DNA of 64,000 bases from Novosphingobium terrae. Lineage in GTDB: Bacteria > Pseudomonadota > Alphaproteobacteria > Sphingomonadales > Sphingomonadaceae. The position numbers and the translations under genes were made by a program. Every line of letters begins with the position of its first letter. Within the stretch, counting starts at the first letter, position 1. Location of the stretch: assembly GCF_017163935.1 (NCBI RefSeq), contig NZ_JABVZR010000001.1, positions 2,108,001 through 2,172,000 of the forward strand. Direction: 5' to 3'. A model generated the notes under the pieces. The model did no database searches and was not told the origin of the DNA. It worked only from the letters and a program-made list of their open reading frames with translations. This document shows positions 49,680 through 60,254 of this stretch, one piece after another.

Positions 49680-50842
49680 ACGATCTTCAGCTTGGCAGCA
49701 GCCTCGGCAGCGATGCGGCGGGCGGTATCGGTATCCTTTGCGCGCGCCAGCGTGACGCCCATGCGGCGATAGGGCCGCGCGCTGGGCTTGGCGAAGATGC
49801 GCAGATCGAGGCCGACATCGGGCTCGCTCGTGGTCAGCGCCTCGGCCTGACCTTCGAAGTGGAAGCTGGTGGAGTCCCGATCCGCCAGCAACACCGCCGA
49901 GGCCGAAGCCCCGCGCAGCGCGATCTCCGGGATCGGCAGGCCCATGATGGCGCGAGCATGCAGGTCGAACTCGGTCAGATCCTGAGAGATCAGCGTGACC
50001 ATCCCCGTATCATGCGGGCGCGGCGAGAGTTCGGAGAAGATCACCTCATCGCCCTTCACGAAGAACTCCACGCCGAACAGGCCATAACCGCCCAGATCGT
50101 CCACCACCTTGCGCGACATATCTTGCGCATCGGCAATGGCCTGAGCGCTCATCGCGGCGGGCTGCCAGCTTTCCTGATAGTCGCCGCGCTCCTGCCGGTG
50201 GCCGATGGGCGGGCAGAAATGCACGCCATCCTTCGCGCGGATGGTCAGCAGGGTGATTTCATAATCGAAGGCAACGAATTCCTCGACGATCACGCGCTGG
50301 CGGTCACCGCGCATATTGGCCACGGCATAGGTCCATGCGGCCTCAAGGCTTTCGGCATCGCGCACGGTGCTTTGCCCCTTGCCCGAGGAGGACATGACCG
50401 GCTTGATCACGCAGGGCAGGCCGGTGAAAGCCGCGCCCTCCAGCACCTCCTCAAGGCTCTCGGCATAGCGATAGCGCGAGGTGCGCAGGCCCAGTTCCTG
50501 CGCCGCCACATCGCGGATACGGTCGCGGTTCATGGTCAGAATCGTGGCGCGGGCCGAGGGCACGACATTGACACCCTGAGCCTCGACTTCGGCCAGCACT
50601 TCGGTGCGGATCGCCTCGATCTCGGGGACGACGAAATCGGGCTTGTGCTTGGCGATGGCGGCGCGCAGCTTCTCGCCATCGAGCATCGAGAAGACCTCGA
50701 ACCCGTCGGCCAGTTGCATGGCCGGTGCGCCCTCATAGGCGTCGCAGGCGATGACCTGAGCGCCCAGCCGCTTGGCGGCGATCACGAATTCACGCCCCAG
50801 TTCGCCCGAACCGAGCAGCAAGATTTTCGCCGTGAACGCCAT
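49667..50842 (-). CDS. purT: Formate-dependent phosphoribosylglycinamide formyltransferase
   Basis: A 391-residue ATP-grasp enzyme that formylates GAR using formate and ATP, an alternative to the folate-dependent PurN. It starts KILLLGSGELGREFVIAAKRLGAQVIACD, then VVPEIEAIRTEVL, MNRDRIRDVAAQELGLRTSRYRYA, KPVMSSSGKGQSTV, QESWQPAAMS and FSELSPRPHDTGMVTL. All are PurT signatures. It overlaps the tail of the HxlR gene by 13 bases. Confidence 0.97.
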   Translation of the reverse strand: MAFTAKILLLGSGELGREFVIAAKRLGAQVIACDAYEGAPAMQLADGFEVFSMLDGEKLRAAIAKHKPDFVVPEIEAIRTEVLAEVEAQGVNVVPSARATILTMNRDRIRDVAAQELGLRTSRYRYAESLEEVLEGAAFTGLPCVIKPVMSSSGKGQSTVRDAESLEAAWTYAVANMRGDRQRVIVEEFVAFDYEITLLTIRAKDGVHFCPPIGHRQERGDYQESWQPAAMSAQAIADAQDMSRKVVDDLGGYGLFGVEFFVKGDEVIFSELSPRPHDTGMVTLISQDLTEFDLHARAIMGLPIPEIALRGASASAVLLADRDSTSFHFEGQAEALTTSEPDVGLDLRIFAKPSARPYRRMGVTLARAKDTDTARRIAAEAAAKLKIVYAD

Positions 50843-50936
50843 GATCCTTGTCCTTTTCGCCTGCGCTGAACGCCGCCTATAGGCAAGGCTGAAGGCGAGC
50901 GCATCCCCTTTGCGAGGAGGCGCCCGCGCTTTATCC

Positions 50937-51908
50937 TCAGGCCGTCACGCCCGCCTTGCTGGCCTTGTCCAGCCGCGAAAGGTCTTCGGGCGTAAGGTGC
51001 AGGTGAATGGCGCCCAGCAGATCCTCCACCTGTGTCACGCTGGTCGCGCTGGCGATGGGGGCCGCAATGCCGGGCTGAGCCGCGATCCATGCCAGCGCCA
51101 CCTGCGCCAGACTGGCCTCATGCGCCGCCGCCACGGCATCGAGCGCCTCAAGCACGCGCGGCCCGTTGCCCTCCAGATATTTGCCGACCGCCCCGGCGCG
51201 GGCGCCCTTGGCATCCTCGGGCTTGCGGTATTTGCCCGTGAGATAACCGCTGGCGAGGCCATAGTAAGGCGTCATGCCGATATCATGGGCGACGCAATAA
51301 TCCTGCACCGCGCCTTCATACTCATCGCGCTCCAGCAGATTGTACTGGTTCTGCAAGGCCTGATAGCGCGCCTGCCCTTTGCCCTCCTGCCCCTCGACCG
51401 CCGAGGCCAGCCGATCAGCGGTGAAGTTGGAGGCGCCGATGGTGCGGACCTTGCCCTCTTTCACCAGCCGGTCGAAGGTTTCGGCCACATCGGCCTGCTC
51501 GGTGTCGGGATCGTCGCGATGGGCGAGATAGAGGTCGATGTAATCGGTGCCGAGGCGCTTGAGCGATCCTTCCACGGCCTTGACGATATGGGCAGGCTTA
51601 AGCCCCTGCACGCCATCGATGGGCAACATGGCAACCTTGGTGGTGATGATCACATCGTCACGCTTGCCGCGCTGGCGCAGCCATTCGCCAATGACGGTTT
51701 CAGACTCGCCGCCCTTATGGCCCTCGGCCCAGGCGGAATAGACGTCGGCGGTGTCGATCACCTTGCCGCCACCGGCAACAAACGCATCGAGAACGGCGAA
51801 GCTGGCGGCGCGATCAGCGGTCCAGCCGAAGACATTCCCGCCCAGGATCAGCGGCGGGGTCACCAGTTCGGATCGGCCAATGCGGCGCAGGTTGATGGTG
51901 GCAGTCAT
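50937..51908 (-). CDS. Aldo/keto reductase
   Basis: A 323-residue NADPH-dependent TIM-barrel oxidoreductase. The catalytic tetrad is recognisable: aspartate and tyrosine in VIDTADVYSAWAEGHKGGESE, lysine in DDVIITTKVAM, and histidine in YIDLYLAHRDDPDT. The C-terminal part has LAQVALAWIAAQPGIAAPIASATSVTQVEDLL. It resembles the YajO/Tas-like group; the natural carbonyl substrate is unknown. Confidence 0.92.
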   Translation of the reverse strand: MTATINLRRIGRSELVTPPLILGGNVFGWTADRAASFAVLDAFVAGGGKVIDTADVYSAWAEGHKGGESETVIGEWLRQRGKRDDVIITTKVAMLPIDGVQGLKPAHIVKAVEGSLKRLGTDYIDLYLAHRDDPDTEQADVAETFDRLVKEGKVRTIGASNFTADRLASAVEGQEGKGQARYQALQNQYNLLERDEYEGAVQDYCVAHDIGMTPYYGLASGYLTGKYRKPEDAKGARAGAVGKYLEGNGPRVLEALDAVAAAHEASLAQVALAWIAAQPGIAAPIASATSVTQVEDLLGAIHLHLTPEDLSRLDKASKAGVTA

Positions 51909-52247
51909 GAGGGGCTCCTTTTCCCGAGGCAGAAAGGCTCTCCGGGCACCATAGAGGAACGCTGGGCCATGACGATCGAGACTCTGTCATAGCTCGGCAC
52001 ATCGTCCTTGAACCACGGATCGGCGCGGAGCCAAAAGTCCTTGCGACCATCCGGGACGGAGCGTCGATCAACGGAGCTTTGCTTTACGTTCCATACGTTT
52101 ATTGCACGAGGGCGAGGTTAGGAAGATCGCTGGCCTGTTGTTGCCCTCGCGCCGGGAAACCTTATGGGGACACGAGTGGGATAAGCCCCTCGCCTTAGAC
52201 CTTTTCTTGACTGGACTTTGCCCCCGACCATCACGCAAGATCGCCGC
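51909..52247. other. Intergenic region between the aldo/keto reductase and pncB
   Basis: About 340 bases holding the divergent promoters. TTGACT at 52208-52213 is a possible -35 for pncB. No coding frame longer than a few tens of codons looks real and no riboswitch fold was recognised. Confidence 0.45.
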
Positions 52248-53567
52248 ATGACGGTTACCGATATTGCCAAGCGCACCTACGATCACAATTTCCGGCTCGA
52301 TCCGATTGTGCGCAGCCTGCTGGACACGGATTTCTACAAGCTGCTGATGCTACAGATGATCCGGCATATTCATGGCGATGTGCGGGCGACCTTCTCGCTG
52401 ATCAACCGCACCAGATCCGTGCGCCTTGGCGAGATCATCGATGAGGCGGAACTGCGCGCTCAACTGGATCATGCGCGAAGCCTGCGCTTTTCCAAGAAGG
52501 AGCTGATCTGGCTGGCGGGCAATGCCTTTTACGGCAAGCAGCAGATGTTCGCGCCGGATTTCATCGCCTGGCTCGCCGATTTCCGCCTGCCCGAGTATGA
52601 GCTGCGCAAGGCCGATGGCCAGTATGAACTGCATTTCGACGGGCCCTGGACGCATACCACGATGTGGGAGATCCCGGCGCTGGCCATCGTGAACGAGCTG
52701 CGCTCACGCGCGGCAATGCGCGACCGGGGGCGGTTTGCGCTCGATGTGGTCTATGCCCGCGCCAAGGCGAAGCTGTGGGACAAGGTGGAACGGCTGCGCA
52801 GCCTGCCCGATCTGCGCATTTCCGATTTCGGCACGCGCCGCCGCCATGGCTTCCTTTGGCAGCGCTGGTGCGTCGAGGCGCTGAAGGAAGGCCTTGGCGA
52901 GCGCTTTATCGGCACCTCCAATGTGCTGCTGGCGATGGATGCCGATCTGGAGGCCATCGGCACCAATGCCCATGAACTGCCGATGGTGGCGGGAGCCTTG
53001 GCACGCGACGATGCCGAACTCGCCCATGCGCCCTATCAGGTGCTGGAAGAGTGGCGCGCCCATTACAACGGCAATCTGCTGATCGCCCTGCCCGATGCTT
53101 TCGGCAGCGCGGCGTTCCTGCGCAACGCCCCCGCATGGCTGGCCAGCTGGACCGGCTTCCGCCCCGACAGCCTGCCGCCCATCGAGGCGGGTGAGCAGAT
53201 CATCCGCTGGTGGCAGCAGCATGGCGTCGATCCGCGGCAAAAGCTGCTGATCCTCTCGGACGGGATGGACATCGACAGCATCGAGGAAGCCTATCGCCAT
53301 TTCCACGGGCGGGTGAGGCTCAGCTTTGGCTGGGGCACCAATCTCACCAATGATTTCCGGGGCTGCGATCCCGATGGCGCCGAGGGGCTGGAGCCGATCT
53401 CGCTGGTCTGCAAAGTCACGCATGCCAATGTGGCCGGCGCCAATGGCCGCCCTGCCGTCAAGCTCTCCGACAATCCGGCCAAGTCCACCGGCGCGCCCGA
53501 AGAGATCGAGCGCTATCTGCGCGTCTTCGGGCAGGAGGGGCAGGTTACCCTGCCCGTCCATGTTTAA
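52248..53567 (+). CDS. pncB: Nicotinate phosphoribosyltransferase
   Basis: A 439-residue enzyme joining nicotinate to PRPP for NAD salvage. It has [16 protein letters not shown] near the N-terminus, ATFSLINRT, the phosphate loop region [23 protein letters not shown] with the family's conserved turn, LSDGMDID and [11 protein letters not shown]. Length matches the PncB type. The start is ATG 52248. It is convergent with the flavin reductase gene, with only two bases between stops. Confidence 0.95.
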   Translation: MTVTDIAKRTYDHNFRLDPIVRSLLDTDFYKLLMLQMIRHIHGDVRATFSLINRTRSVRLGEIIDEAELRAQLDHARSLRFSKKELIWLAGNAFYGKQQMFAPDFIAWLADFRLPEYELRKADGQYELHFDGPWTHTTMWEIPALAIVNELRSRAAMRDRGRFALDVVYARAKAKLWDKVERLRSLPDLRISDFGTRRRHGFLWQRWCVEALKEGLGERFIGTSNVLLAMDADLEAIGTNAHELPMVAGALARDDAELAHAPYQVLEEWRAHYNGNLLIALPDAFGSAAFLRNAPAWLASWTGFRPDSLPPIEAGEQIIRWWQQHGVDPRQKLLILSDGMDIDSIEEAYRHFHGRVRLSFGWGTNLTNDFRGCDPDGAEGLEPISLVCKVTHANVAGANGRPAVKLSDNPAKSTGAPEEIERYLRVFGQEGQVTLPVHV

Positions 53568-53569
53568 GC

Positions 53570-54187
53570 TTACCGGGGGCGGTACATCTTGAACATCTGC
53601 TCCGGCGCGATCTCGAAATAATCGGCCGGGCCGCCACCGCGCAGGATCGTGCGCGACCTGGCGGTCTGGTACACCCCCTCCTCGATCAGGGCATGGTCGA
53701 TATGGATGCCGACCGCCTCGCCGATCACCAGCCACTGGTCCAGTTCCTTGCCCTCCTTGGTGGTCAGGCGGATGATCTGGGTCACCTTGCATTCGAAATG
53801 CACCGGGCTGCCCGCCACGCGCGAGGGTTTGACCAGCCGCGAGGGCAGCTTCTCCAACCCGGCCAGAGCGAACTCATCCACCTCCGGGCCGACTGCCGCG
53901 CAGGACGCATTCATTTCCTCGGCTTGAGGGCGGGTGGCGAGGTTCCACACGAATTCGCCCGTTGCCTCGGCATTGGCGACGCTGTCCTTCCAGCCCATCG
54001 AGGAAAAACCGATCAGCGGAGGCGTGTAATTCAGCACATTGAAAAAGCTGTAGGGCGCCAGATTGGGAATGCCATCGGCGCTCAGCGTGCTGATCCAGCC
54101 GATGGGGCGCGGCGCGACAATGGCGTTGAGCGGATCATGCGCCAGCCCATGGCCAAGGCGCGGCTCGTAAAAATGCTGGTCACTCAT
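53570..54187 (-). CDS. Flavin reductase domain protein (FMN-binding split barrel)
   Basis: A 205-residue protein of the flavin reductase/FMN-binding split-barrel family: NAIVAPRPIGWISTLSADGIPNLAPYSFFN is the signature opening, followed by PPLIGFSS and GEFVWNLATRPQAEEMN. Relatives supply reduced flavin to oxygenases or are small FMN reductases. No oxygenase partner is adjacent. Its stop is two bases from that of pncB. Confidence 0.9.
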   Translation of the reverse strand: MSDQHFYEPRLGHGLAHDPLNAIVAPRPIGWISTLSADGIPNLAPYSFFNVLNYTPPLIGFSSMGWKDSVANAEATGEFVWNLATRPQAEEMNASCAAVGPEVDEFALAGLEKLPSRLVKPSRVAGSPVHFECKVTQIIRLTTKEGKELDQWLVIGEAVGIHIDHALIEEGVYQTARSRTILRGGGPADYFEIAPEQMFKMYRPR

Positions 54188-54337
54188 GGGTTTCTTTCGA
54201 GGGGGTGAAACGGAAACGCGTTTCGAAGCTTATACAGGCACGCCCCTGCCCGCCAGCCCGTTCGGGCACCGCTCCGGTGGACAGCACAGGCGGGATGGTT
54301 CAGGATCGGCAAAAGAGCGCGGGGATGATGAGGCAGC

Positions 54338-56794
54338 ATGACCGGACCTGACGTAACATCGCTCTCCCGCGCCAGTCTCGAAGCCGAAGTGATCCGCCTG
54401 CGTCAGGCGCAGGAGGCAGGCGGGATCGGCCTGTTCACCATCGACCTGCGCGAGGATCTGCTGATCCCCACCCCCGAATTCTGCCGCCTCTATGGCCTGC
54501 CGGTGGTGCCGCAATGCCCCGCCGCGCTGATCGAGGAACGCGTGCTGGAGGAGGATCGCAACCGCATCTCCAACACCCAATCGCGCCGCAGCGGCACCAT
54601 CAAGGGCGAAACCGAATATCGCGTGATCCGCGCCGACACCGGCGCCCTGCGCTGGATCGCGCGCAAGGGCGAGACCGAATTCGGCCCCGATGGCGCCCCC
54701 CTGCGCTTTATCGGCATCGCCCGCGACGTCACCGCCGAGCGTGAGGCCCGCGATGCCCTGACCTTGAGCGAGGAACGCTACCGCGCCCTGTTCGATGCCA
54801 TCGACGATGGCTTCTGCATCATCGAATTCTTCGATGGCCCTCACGGGCCGCTCAGCGACTATATGCATATCGTCGCCAATACAGGCTACGAACGCCACAC
54901 CGGCATCGCGGGCATTGTGGGCAAGACCTTGCGGGATATCGCGCCCAACGATGCCGATGGCTGGCTTGACCTCTATGGCGGCGTGTTGCGCACCGGCGAG
55001 GGCGTCCGCTTCGAGCGCTATTTCGCCGAGGCCGGGCGCCATATCGAGGTCTCCGCCGCGCGGGTTGAACCTGCCGAGCGCCGACAGGTCTCGGTGCTGT
55101 TCCGCGATATCGAGGCACGCAAGCAGGCCGAAAACGCCCTGCGCGCCAGCGAGGCTGTCGCCCGCGAGAACATCGAGCGGGTGCAACTGGCGCTCTCCGC
55201 CGGGGCGATCATCGGAACATGGTTCTGGGATCTGCCCAAAGACCGCTTCACCGTGGACGAAGCCTTTGCCCGCGCCTTCGGGCTGGACCCGGCGCTGGGG
55301 CGTGACGGGCTCAGTCTGGAGCAGGTGAGCGCCAGCGTTCACCCCGACGACCAGGCCGGGCTGACCCGGGCCATCAACAAGGCGGTGAAGCGCGGCGGCG
55401 CCTATGCCCATCAATATCGCGTGCGCCGCAGCGACGGGCATTACTACTGGATCGAGGCCAATGGCCGCGTCGATCTGGCCCCTGACGGCACGCCGCTCAG
55501 CTTTCCCGGCGTGCTGCTGGATATCGAGCAGCGCCGCGCGGTGGAGCAGGAGCGCGACCGCGCCTCGGCAGCCCTGCGCACGCTGAACGAAACGCTGGAA
55601 CAGCGCGTCGCCGACCGCACCGCCGAACTGATGCGGACCGAGGAGCGCCTGCGCCAGTCGCAGAAAATGGAGGCAGTCGGCCAGCTGACCGGCGGGCTGG
55701 CACATGATTTCAACAATTTGCTGGCGGGCGTTTCCGGCGCGCTGGAGATGATGAACCGGCGCCTGAGCCAGGGTCGCGCTCAGGATATGAGCAAATATGC
55801 CGAGATCGCTCAGGATGCGGTGCGGCGCGCGGCGGCGCTCACCCATCGCCTGCTGGCCTTCTCGCGCCGTCAGACGCTCGATCCCAAGCCCACCGATTCC
55901 CATGCGCTGGTGCTGGGCATGGCCGAGCTGATCCAGCGCACCGTCGGCCCGGCGATCACGCTGGAAACGCTGAGCGAGCCGGGCCTGTGGGCGGTTTTGG
56001 CGGACCAGAGCCAGCTTGAGAATGCGCTGCTCAACCTCTGCCTCAATGCGCGCGATGCGCTGCCCCATGGCGGGCGGATCACCATCGAAACCCGCAATGA
56101 GCTGCTGGATGATGCGGCGGCCCGCGCGCTGGGCCTGCCGCCGGGTGGCTATGTGGCGCTGCGCGTGACCGACAATGGCTCCGGGATGACGCCTGACACG
56201 GTGGCCAAGGCCTTCGATCCCTTCTTCACCACCAAGCCGCTGGGCCAGGGCACCGGGCTGGGCCTCTCGATGATCTATGGTTTCGCCACACAGTCCGGCG
56301 GGCAGGTGCGGATCAGCTCGCAGGTCGATCAGGGTACCAGCGTGACGCTGCATCTGCCGCGCCATGCCGGGGATGCGGAAGGCGATGCGCTGCTTGGCCA
56401 TCAGGCTGCTCTTCACGCCTCGCAATATGGCGAAACCGTGTTGGTGGTGGATGATGAGGTCAGCGTGCGCCTGCTGGTCGTCGATATGCTGGAGGAGCTG
56501 GGCTACCGCGTGATCGATGCCGAGGACGGCGCCAGCGGCCTTGCCATCCTGCAATCGCCGGAGCGGGTCGATCTGCTGGTCAGCGATGTCGGCCTGCCCG
56601 GAGGCATGAACGGGCGCCAGATGGCCGAGGCCGGGCGGCTGGCGCGGCCCGGGCTGAAGGTGCTGTTCATCACCGGCTATGCCGAAAGCTCGGTGATCGG
56701 TGAGGATCGGCTGGAACCGGGCATGCAGCTGCTGACCAAGCCCTTCACCGTGGAAGCACTGGGATCGCGCGTGCGCGGCATGATCGAGGGCTAG
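54338..56794 (+). CDS. Three-PAS hybrid sensor histidine kinase
   Basis: An 818-residue cytoplasmic kinase without membrane segments. Domains in order: PAS 1 (about 20-130), PAS 2 (150-260), PAS 3 with PAC (280-400), a coiled coil, a phosphoacceptor H-box GGLAHDFNNLLAG (His 456), an ATPase domain with NLCLNARDALP, DNGSGM and GTGLGLSMI, and a receiver domain (about 700-805) with LVVDDE (Asp 705/706) and phosphoacceptor Asp 750 in LLVSDVGLPGGMNG. The terminal receiver and H-box type are common in alphaproteobacterial hybrid kinases. No separate regulator gene is next to it. Confidence 0.93.
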   Translation: MTGPDVTSLSRASLEAEVIRLRQAQEAGGIGLFTIDLREDLLIPTPEFCRLYGLPVVPQCPAALIEERVLEEDRNRISNTQSRRSGTIKGETEYRVIRADTGALRWIARKGETEFGPDGAPLRFIGIARDVTAEREARDALTLSEERYRALFDAIDDGFCIIEFFDGPHGPLSDYMHIVANTGYERHTGIAGIVGKTLRDIAPNDADGWLDLYGGVLRTGEGVRFERYFAEAGRHIEVSAARVEPAERRQVSVLFRDIEARKQAENALRASEAVARENIERVQLALSAGAIIGTWFWDLPKDRFTVDEAFARAFGLDPALGRDGLSLEQVSASVHPDDQAGLTRAINKAVKRGGAYAHQYRVRRSDGHYYWIEANGRVDLAPDGTPLSFPGVLLDIEQRRAVEQERDRASAALRTLNETLEQRVADRTAELMRTEERLRQSQKMEAVGQLTGGLAHDFNNLLAGVSGALEMMNRRLSQGRAQDMSKYAEIAQDAVRRAAALTHRLLAFSRRQTLDPKPTDSHALVLGMAELIQRTVGPAITLETLSEPGLWAVLADQSQLENALLNLCLNARDALPHGGRITIETRNELLDDAAARALGLPPGGYVALRVTDNGSGMTPDTVAKAFDPFFTTKPLGQGTGLGLSMIYGFATQSGGQVRISSQVDQGTSVTLHLPRHAGDAEGDALLGHQAALHASQYGETVLVVDDEVSVRLLVVDMLEELGYRVIDAEDGASGLAILQSPERVDLLVSDVGLPGGMNGRQMAEAGRLARPGLKVLFITGYAESSVIGEDRLEPGMQLLTKPFTVEALGSRVRGMIEG

Positions 56795-57569
56795 GCAAGG
56801 ATCGGCGCGGCAGGCGGTTGGCGTCTGCCGCAGCGAATCCTGCCTGCAACATCGGTCACGACCACCGGAGAAACGACCTCTGATCATGTCCCGCCAAGGT
56901 CACGGGCCCCACATCATGGCGACCACAATTTTCCGTGTGATCTCAAGGCCGGGTCCATCTTTCGCAAGACGTGCCCTGCAAGGTTCTGCGCAAGATCGGT
57001 GAACAACTGCCCATCTTGTCAGCGCGCAGGGACGCTTGCCTCATCCAGCCCAAGCATGACCGCATGAGATCCATACTAGGCAGTCTGTTGGTGAAGCCGC
57101 CATTAATCCTGCTGTCTGCCCACTCAAGAAGTACGTATTTAGCCCAGTATGGAAAAACTATGACAATGGGCGCTTGCAACCACCCCTGATCTTGCGCCAT
57201 CCATGCATGATGATGTGCCGTTCTTGGGCCACATCTCTGTGGCAGAAATGCCGCAACGCAGCAGGATTCGACGCTGCAACGCAGCTCTGAGCGCGCCCGG
57301 CAATCTGCTGTTCAGCAACGGAATTTATAACTTCCCCATAGATCGGATGCTGCAACGCACCCCAAAATTGCGCACAAAGCAATTTCTATAAAATATTTAT
57401 ATAATCTGCCCCAAATGCGCACAGACGCCACTGTCAAATATCTGTCACATATCGACGTTTAGAAGCCCAGCAGCCAGCGGTAAGGCGGTCTCCGGCAGGG
57501 GCGGGGGCAGATTCGCCTGATCCTCATTGGCCAATCCATCGTGCCCGCAGGGGCACTCAGTTTTTCGTC
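56795..57569. other. Long non-coding region upstream of the TonB receptor gene
   Basis: About 775 bases without a recognisable gene. Composition is lower in GC than its neighbours, falling to a very AT-rich patch at 57381-57410 that includes TATAAT at 57400-57405, a strong candidate -10 for the receptor gene with an untranslated leader of about 155 bases. Repeated short motifs such as CTGCAACGCA (near 57272 and 57349) occur. It may carry a regulatory RNA or decayed DNA. Confidence 0.5.
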
Positions 57570-60107
57570 ATGCAAGGGCAAACAAGCATGCCTCATGTTT
57601 CTCGGATGGCTTTCGCGGCCAGCACCATCGCCGTGGCCGTTTCGGCCATCGCCACCCCCGTTTTCGCGCAGTCGAGCGGCACGCTCGATTTCGACAAGGA
57701 CATCGTCGTCACCGGCAAGGCGGCTGACAAGGCCATCGGCGGCGTCGCCGTGCCTGACACGTCCAAGGCCAAGGCCGAGCTGAACCAGGACTGGATCAAG
57801 CACCAGATGCCGGGCCAGTCGGTCAATGAAATGATCAACTACCTGCCGGGCGTCAGCTTCCAGAACGCTGACCCCTATGGCTCGACCACCGGCACGCTCT
57901 CGATCCGCGGCTTCGACAGCACGCGCATTTCCGAGACCTTCGACGGCGTCTCGCTGAACGATGACGGCGGCTACGCGCTCTATTCGGGCGAAATGCTCGA
58001 CAGCGAAGTGATCGACAAGGTCACCGTGAACCTGGGCACCACCGACGTCGACAGCCCCACCTCCTCGGCCTCGGGCTCGACCATCAACTTCATCTCGCAC
58101 ATGCCGAGCGACGACTTCCATGTCCGCGCTTCGGGCGCCGGCGGCACCGACGCCTACATGCGCATGTTCGGCATGATCGAGACCGGCAAGTTCGGCCCCT
58201 GGGGCACCAAGGCCTGGCTCTCGGCCAGCACCACCAGCAACAACTCGCCCTACAACAACTACTCGAAGATCCGTAAGGACGAGTACAACGGCAAGATCTA
58301 CCAGCCGCTGGGCAGCAATGGCGACTTCCTGTCGCTGGCCGGCTTCTATGTGAAGATCCGCAACAACTTCTCCGGCTCGGTGCCGCTCTCCAACGTGCCG
58401 CTGGCCGCTGACAGTGGTGCGGGCCTGACCTATTTCCCCGGCAGCTACAAGTCGGCCTATTACCGCTATGCGCCCTGCACCGTGGCGGCTGCCACGCCCG
58501 GCGTGAAGGACACCGCCAACAGCTGCGGTTCGGCCTATGACTATCGTAACAACCCCACCAACATGGCCAACATCCGCGGTTCGGCCCGTGTGACGCTGAC
58601 CGACAAGCTGGTGCTGAACGTTGACCCCAGCTATCAGTTCACCAAGGCCAATGGCGGCGGCACCGTCACCGCCAGCGAAGGCACGCTGAACGGCCAGACC
58701 GGCTACATCAACGGCTCCTACTATCTGGGCAAGGATCTGAACGGCGACGGCGACACGCTCGACACCGTGCGCCTGACCGCCCCCAGCGAGACCAAGACCC
58801 ATCGCGTGGCCCTGACCTCGTCGCTGCGCTATGACATCAGCACCGCCCAGACCGTCCGTCTGGCCTATGCCTTCTCGCGCTCGGACATCACCCAGACCGG
58901 CGAGCTGGGCTATCTCAACGCCAATGGCTCGGCTGCCTCGGTGTTCAACGACGGCATCACCGACTCCTCGGGCAATGTCGTGCAGAAGCGCGACACTGAA
59001 TCCATCGCCATGCTCAACCAGGTGTCGGGCGAATATCGCGGCAAGTTCCTGGGCGATCGCCTGATGGTCAATGTCGGCGTGCGCGCTCCCTTCCTGCATC
59101 GCGAGCTGAACAACTACTGCTTCACCCGCAGCGCCGGCGCCGCCGTGAGCTGCGCCTTCGGGGCCTCGGGCACGGCCTATGCCGCCGCCAACCCCACCTA
59201 TGGCACGCCGCAGATCAAGACCTTCAACTACAGCGCGGTGCTGCCCAATGCCGGCCTGACCTACAAGATGGACAGCATTGGCGAGGTTTTCGCCAACTAC
59301 TCGAAGGGCATGTCGGCGCCGGCCACCACCTCGCTGTACCAGACCTTCTGGCCCGCGATCAGCTCGGCCTCGATCGTGAAGCCTGAGAAGACCGACAACT
59401 TCGATCTGGGCTATCGCTACAACCAGCACCGCATCTCGGCGCAGCTGGACCTGTGGTACACCCATTTCACCAACCGTCTGGGCAGCGCCTACAACTCGAA
59501 CGACAACACCTCGGTCTACACCAATCTGGGCAGCGTGAACCGCTACGGCTTTGACGGCAACGTGGCCTATGAGATCGTGCCGCAGCACCTGAACGCCTAT
59601 GTCTTCGGTTCTTGGCTGCACTCGAAGATCCAGAACAACGTGACCGGCGTGCTGGCCAACGGCACCGAAGGCCTGCTGCAGACCGCCGGCAAGTTCGAAT
59701 CCGCCGTGCCCGTCTACACCGTGGGCGGCCGCCTGCAGGGCCAGGAAGGTCCCTTCACGCTGGGCGTCCAGGTCAAGCGCACCGGTCCGCGTTACGTCAA
59801 CGACCAGAACACGCCCTACTATGCCGCCAGCACCGTGGCCGGTGTGGTGACGGCTGGCCAGGTCGTCTATGGCGCCCAGACCCCGTCCTACACCGTTGTC
59901 GATCTGGATGCCCGCGTGGCGCTCACGGCCATTGGCCTGAACGACCGCTCGTTCTTCCAGCTCAATGTCACCAACCTGTTCAACAAGTACTATGTGGGCG
60001 GCTTCAGCGGCACCTACAACAACCAGGTCAGCTTCTCGGGCACCTACACCAATGCCCAGATCAGCCCGCCGCGCGCCATCGTCGGCAGCCTGACCTTTGC
60101 CTACTGA
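57570..60107 (+). CDS. TonB-dependent outer-membrane receptor
   Basis: An 845-residue outer-membrane receptor. A signal peptide (MAFAASTIAVAVSAIATPVFAQ) is followed by a TonB-box-like DIVVTG. The plug domain has LPGVSFQNADPYGSTTGTLSIRGFDSTRISETFDGVSLND and SGSTINFISHMPSDDF. A long beta barrel ends in PPRAIVGSLTFAY with a terminal aromatic residue. The ligand is unknown; no sigma factor/anti-sigma pair, Fur box or transport operon adjoins it. The start may be ATG 57570, 57588 or 57606, the last closest to the signal sequence. Confidence 0.94.
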   Translation: MQGQTSMPHVSRMAFAASTIAVAVSAIATPVFAQSSGTLDFDKDIVVTGKAADKAIGGVAVPDTSKAKAELNQDWIKHQMPGQSVNEMINYLPGVSFQNADPYGSTTGTLSIRGFDSTRISETFDGVSLNDDGGYALYSGEMLDSEVIDKVTVNLGTTDVDSPTSSASGSTINFISHMPSDDFHVRASGAGGTDAYMRMFGMIETGKFGPWGTKAWLSASTTSNNSPYNNYSKIRKDEYNGKIYQPLGSNGDFLSLAGFYVKIRNNFSGSVPLSNVPLAADSGAGLTYFPGSYKSAYYRYAPCTVAAATPGVKDTANSCGSAYDYRNNPTNMANIRGSARVTLTDKLVLNVDPSYQFTKANGGGTVTASEGTLNGQTGYINGSYYLGKDLNGDGDTLDTVRLTAPSETKTHRVALTSSLRYDISTAQTVRLAYAFSRSDITQTGELGYLNANGSAASVFNDGITDSSGNVVQKRDTESIAMLNQVSGEYRGKFLGDRLMVNVGVRAPFLHRELNNYCFTRSAGAAVSCAFGASGTAYAAANPTYGTPQIKTFNYSAVLPNAGLTYKMDSIGEVFANYSKGMSAPATTSLYQTFWPAISSASIVKPEKTDNFDLGYRYNQHRISAQLDLWYTHFTNRLGSAYNSNDNTSVYTNLGSVNRYGFDGNVAYEIVPQHLNAYVFGSWLHSKIQNNVTGVLANGTEGLLQTAGKFESAVPVYTVGGRLQGQEGPFTLGVQVKRTGPRYVNDQNTPYYAASTVAGVVTAGQVVYGAQTPSYTVVDLDARVALTAIGLNDRSFFQLNVTNLFNKYYVGGFSGTYNNQVSFSGTYTNAQISPPRAIVGSLTFAY

Positions 60108-60142
60108 GGCAGGGGACCAGGACCCAACAGGTTGAAAGAAGG

Positions 60143-60169
60143 GGGCGCTCCGCAAGGGGCGCCCTTTTT
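60143..60169 (+). terminator. Terminator after the TonB receptor gene
   Basis: GGGCGC (60143-60148) pairs with GCGCCC (60159-60164) followed by TTTTT, 36 bases after the receptor stop; a typical intrinsic terminator. Confidence 0.85.
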
Positions 60170-60254
60170 CGTGAAATGCGACGAAATACCTATCGGACTC
60201 TGGATCAAATCCTGCGCCAAAGCGTTTCACATGAGAGACGGGAGGAGTTGAACC

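Noticed and set aside
54230..56887. An 885-codon frame antisense to the hybrid kinase
   Set aside because: It is a shadow of a high-GC gene with strong third-position bias; no ribosome site or domain is seen.
56943..57382. Small minus-strand frames upstream of the TonB receptor
   Set aside because: Short, without ribosome sites or family resemblance.
57459..60230. A 923-codon open frame antisense to the TonB receptor gene
   Set aside because: Its sequence is rich in Gly, Val, Arg, His and Ala without any domain, as expected for the complementary strand of a GC-rich gene; the receptor on the plus strand has a signal peptide, plug and barrel.
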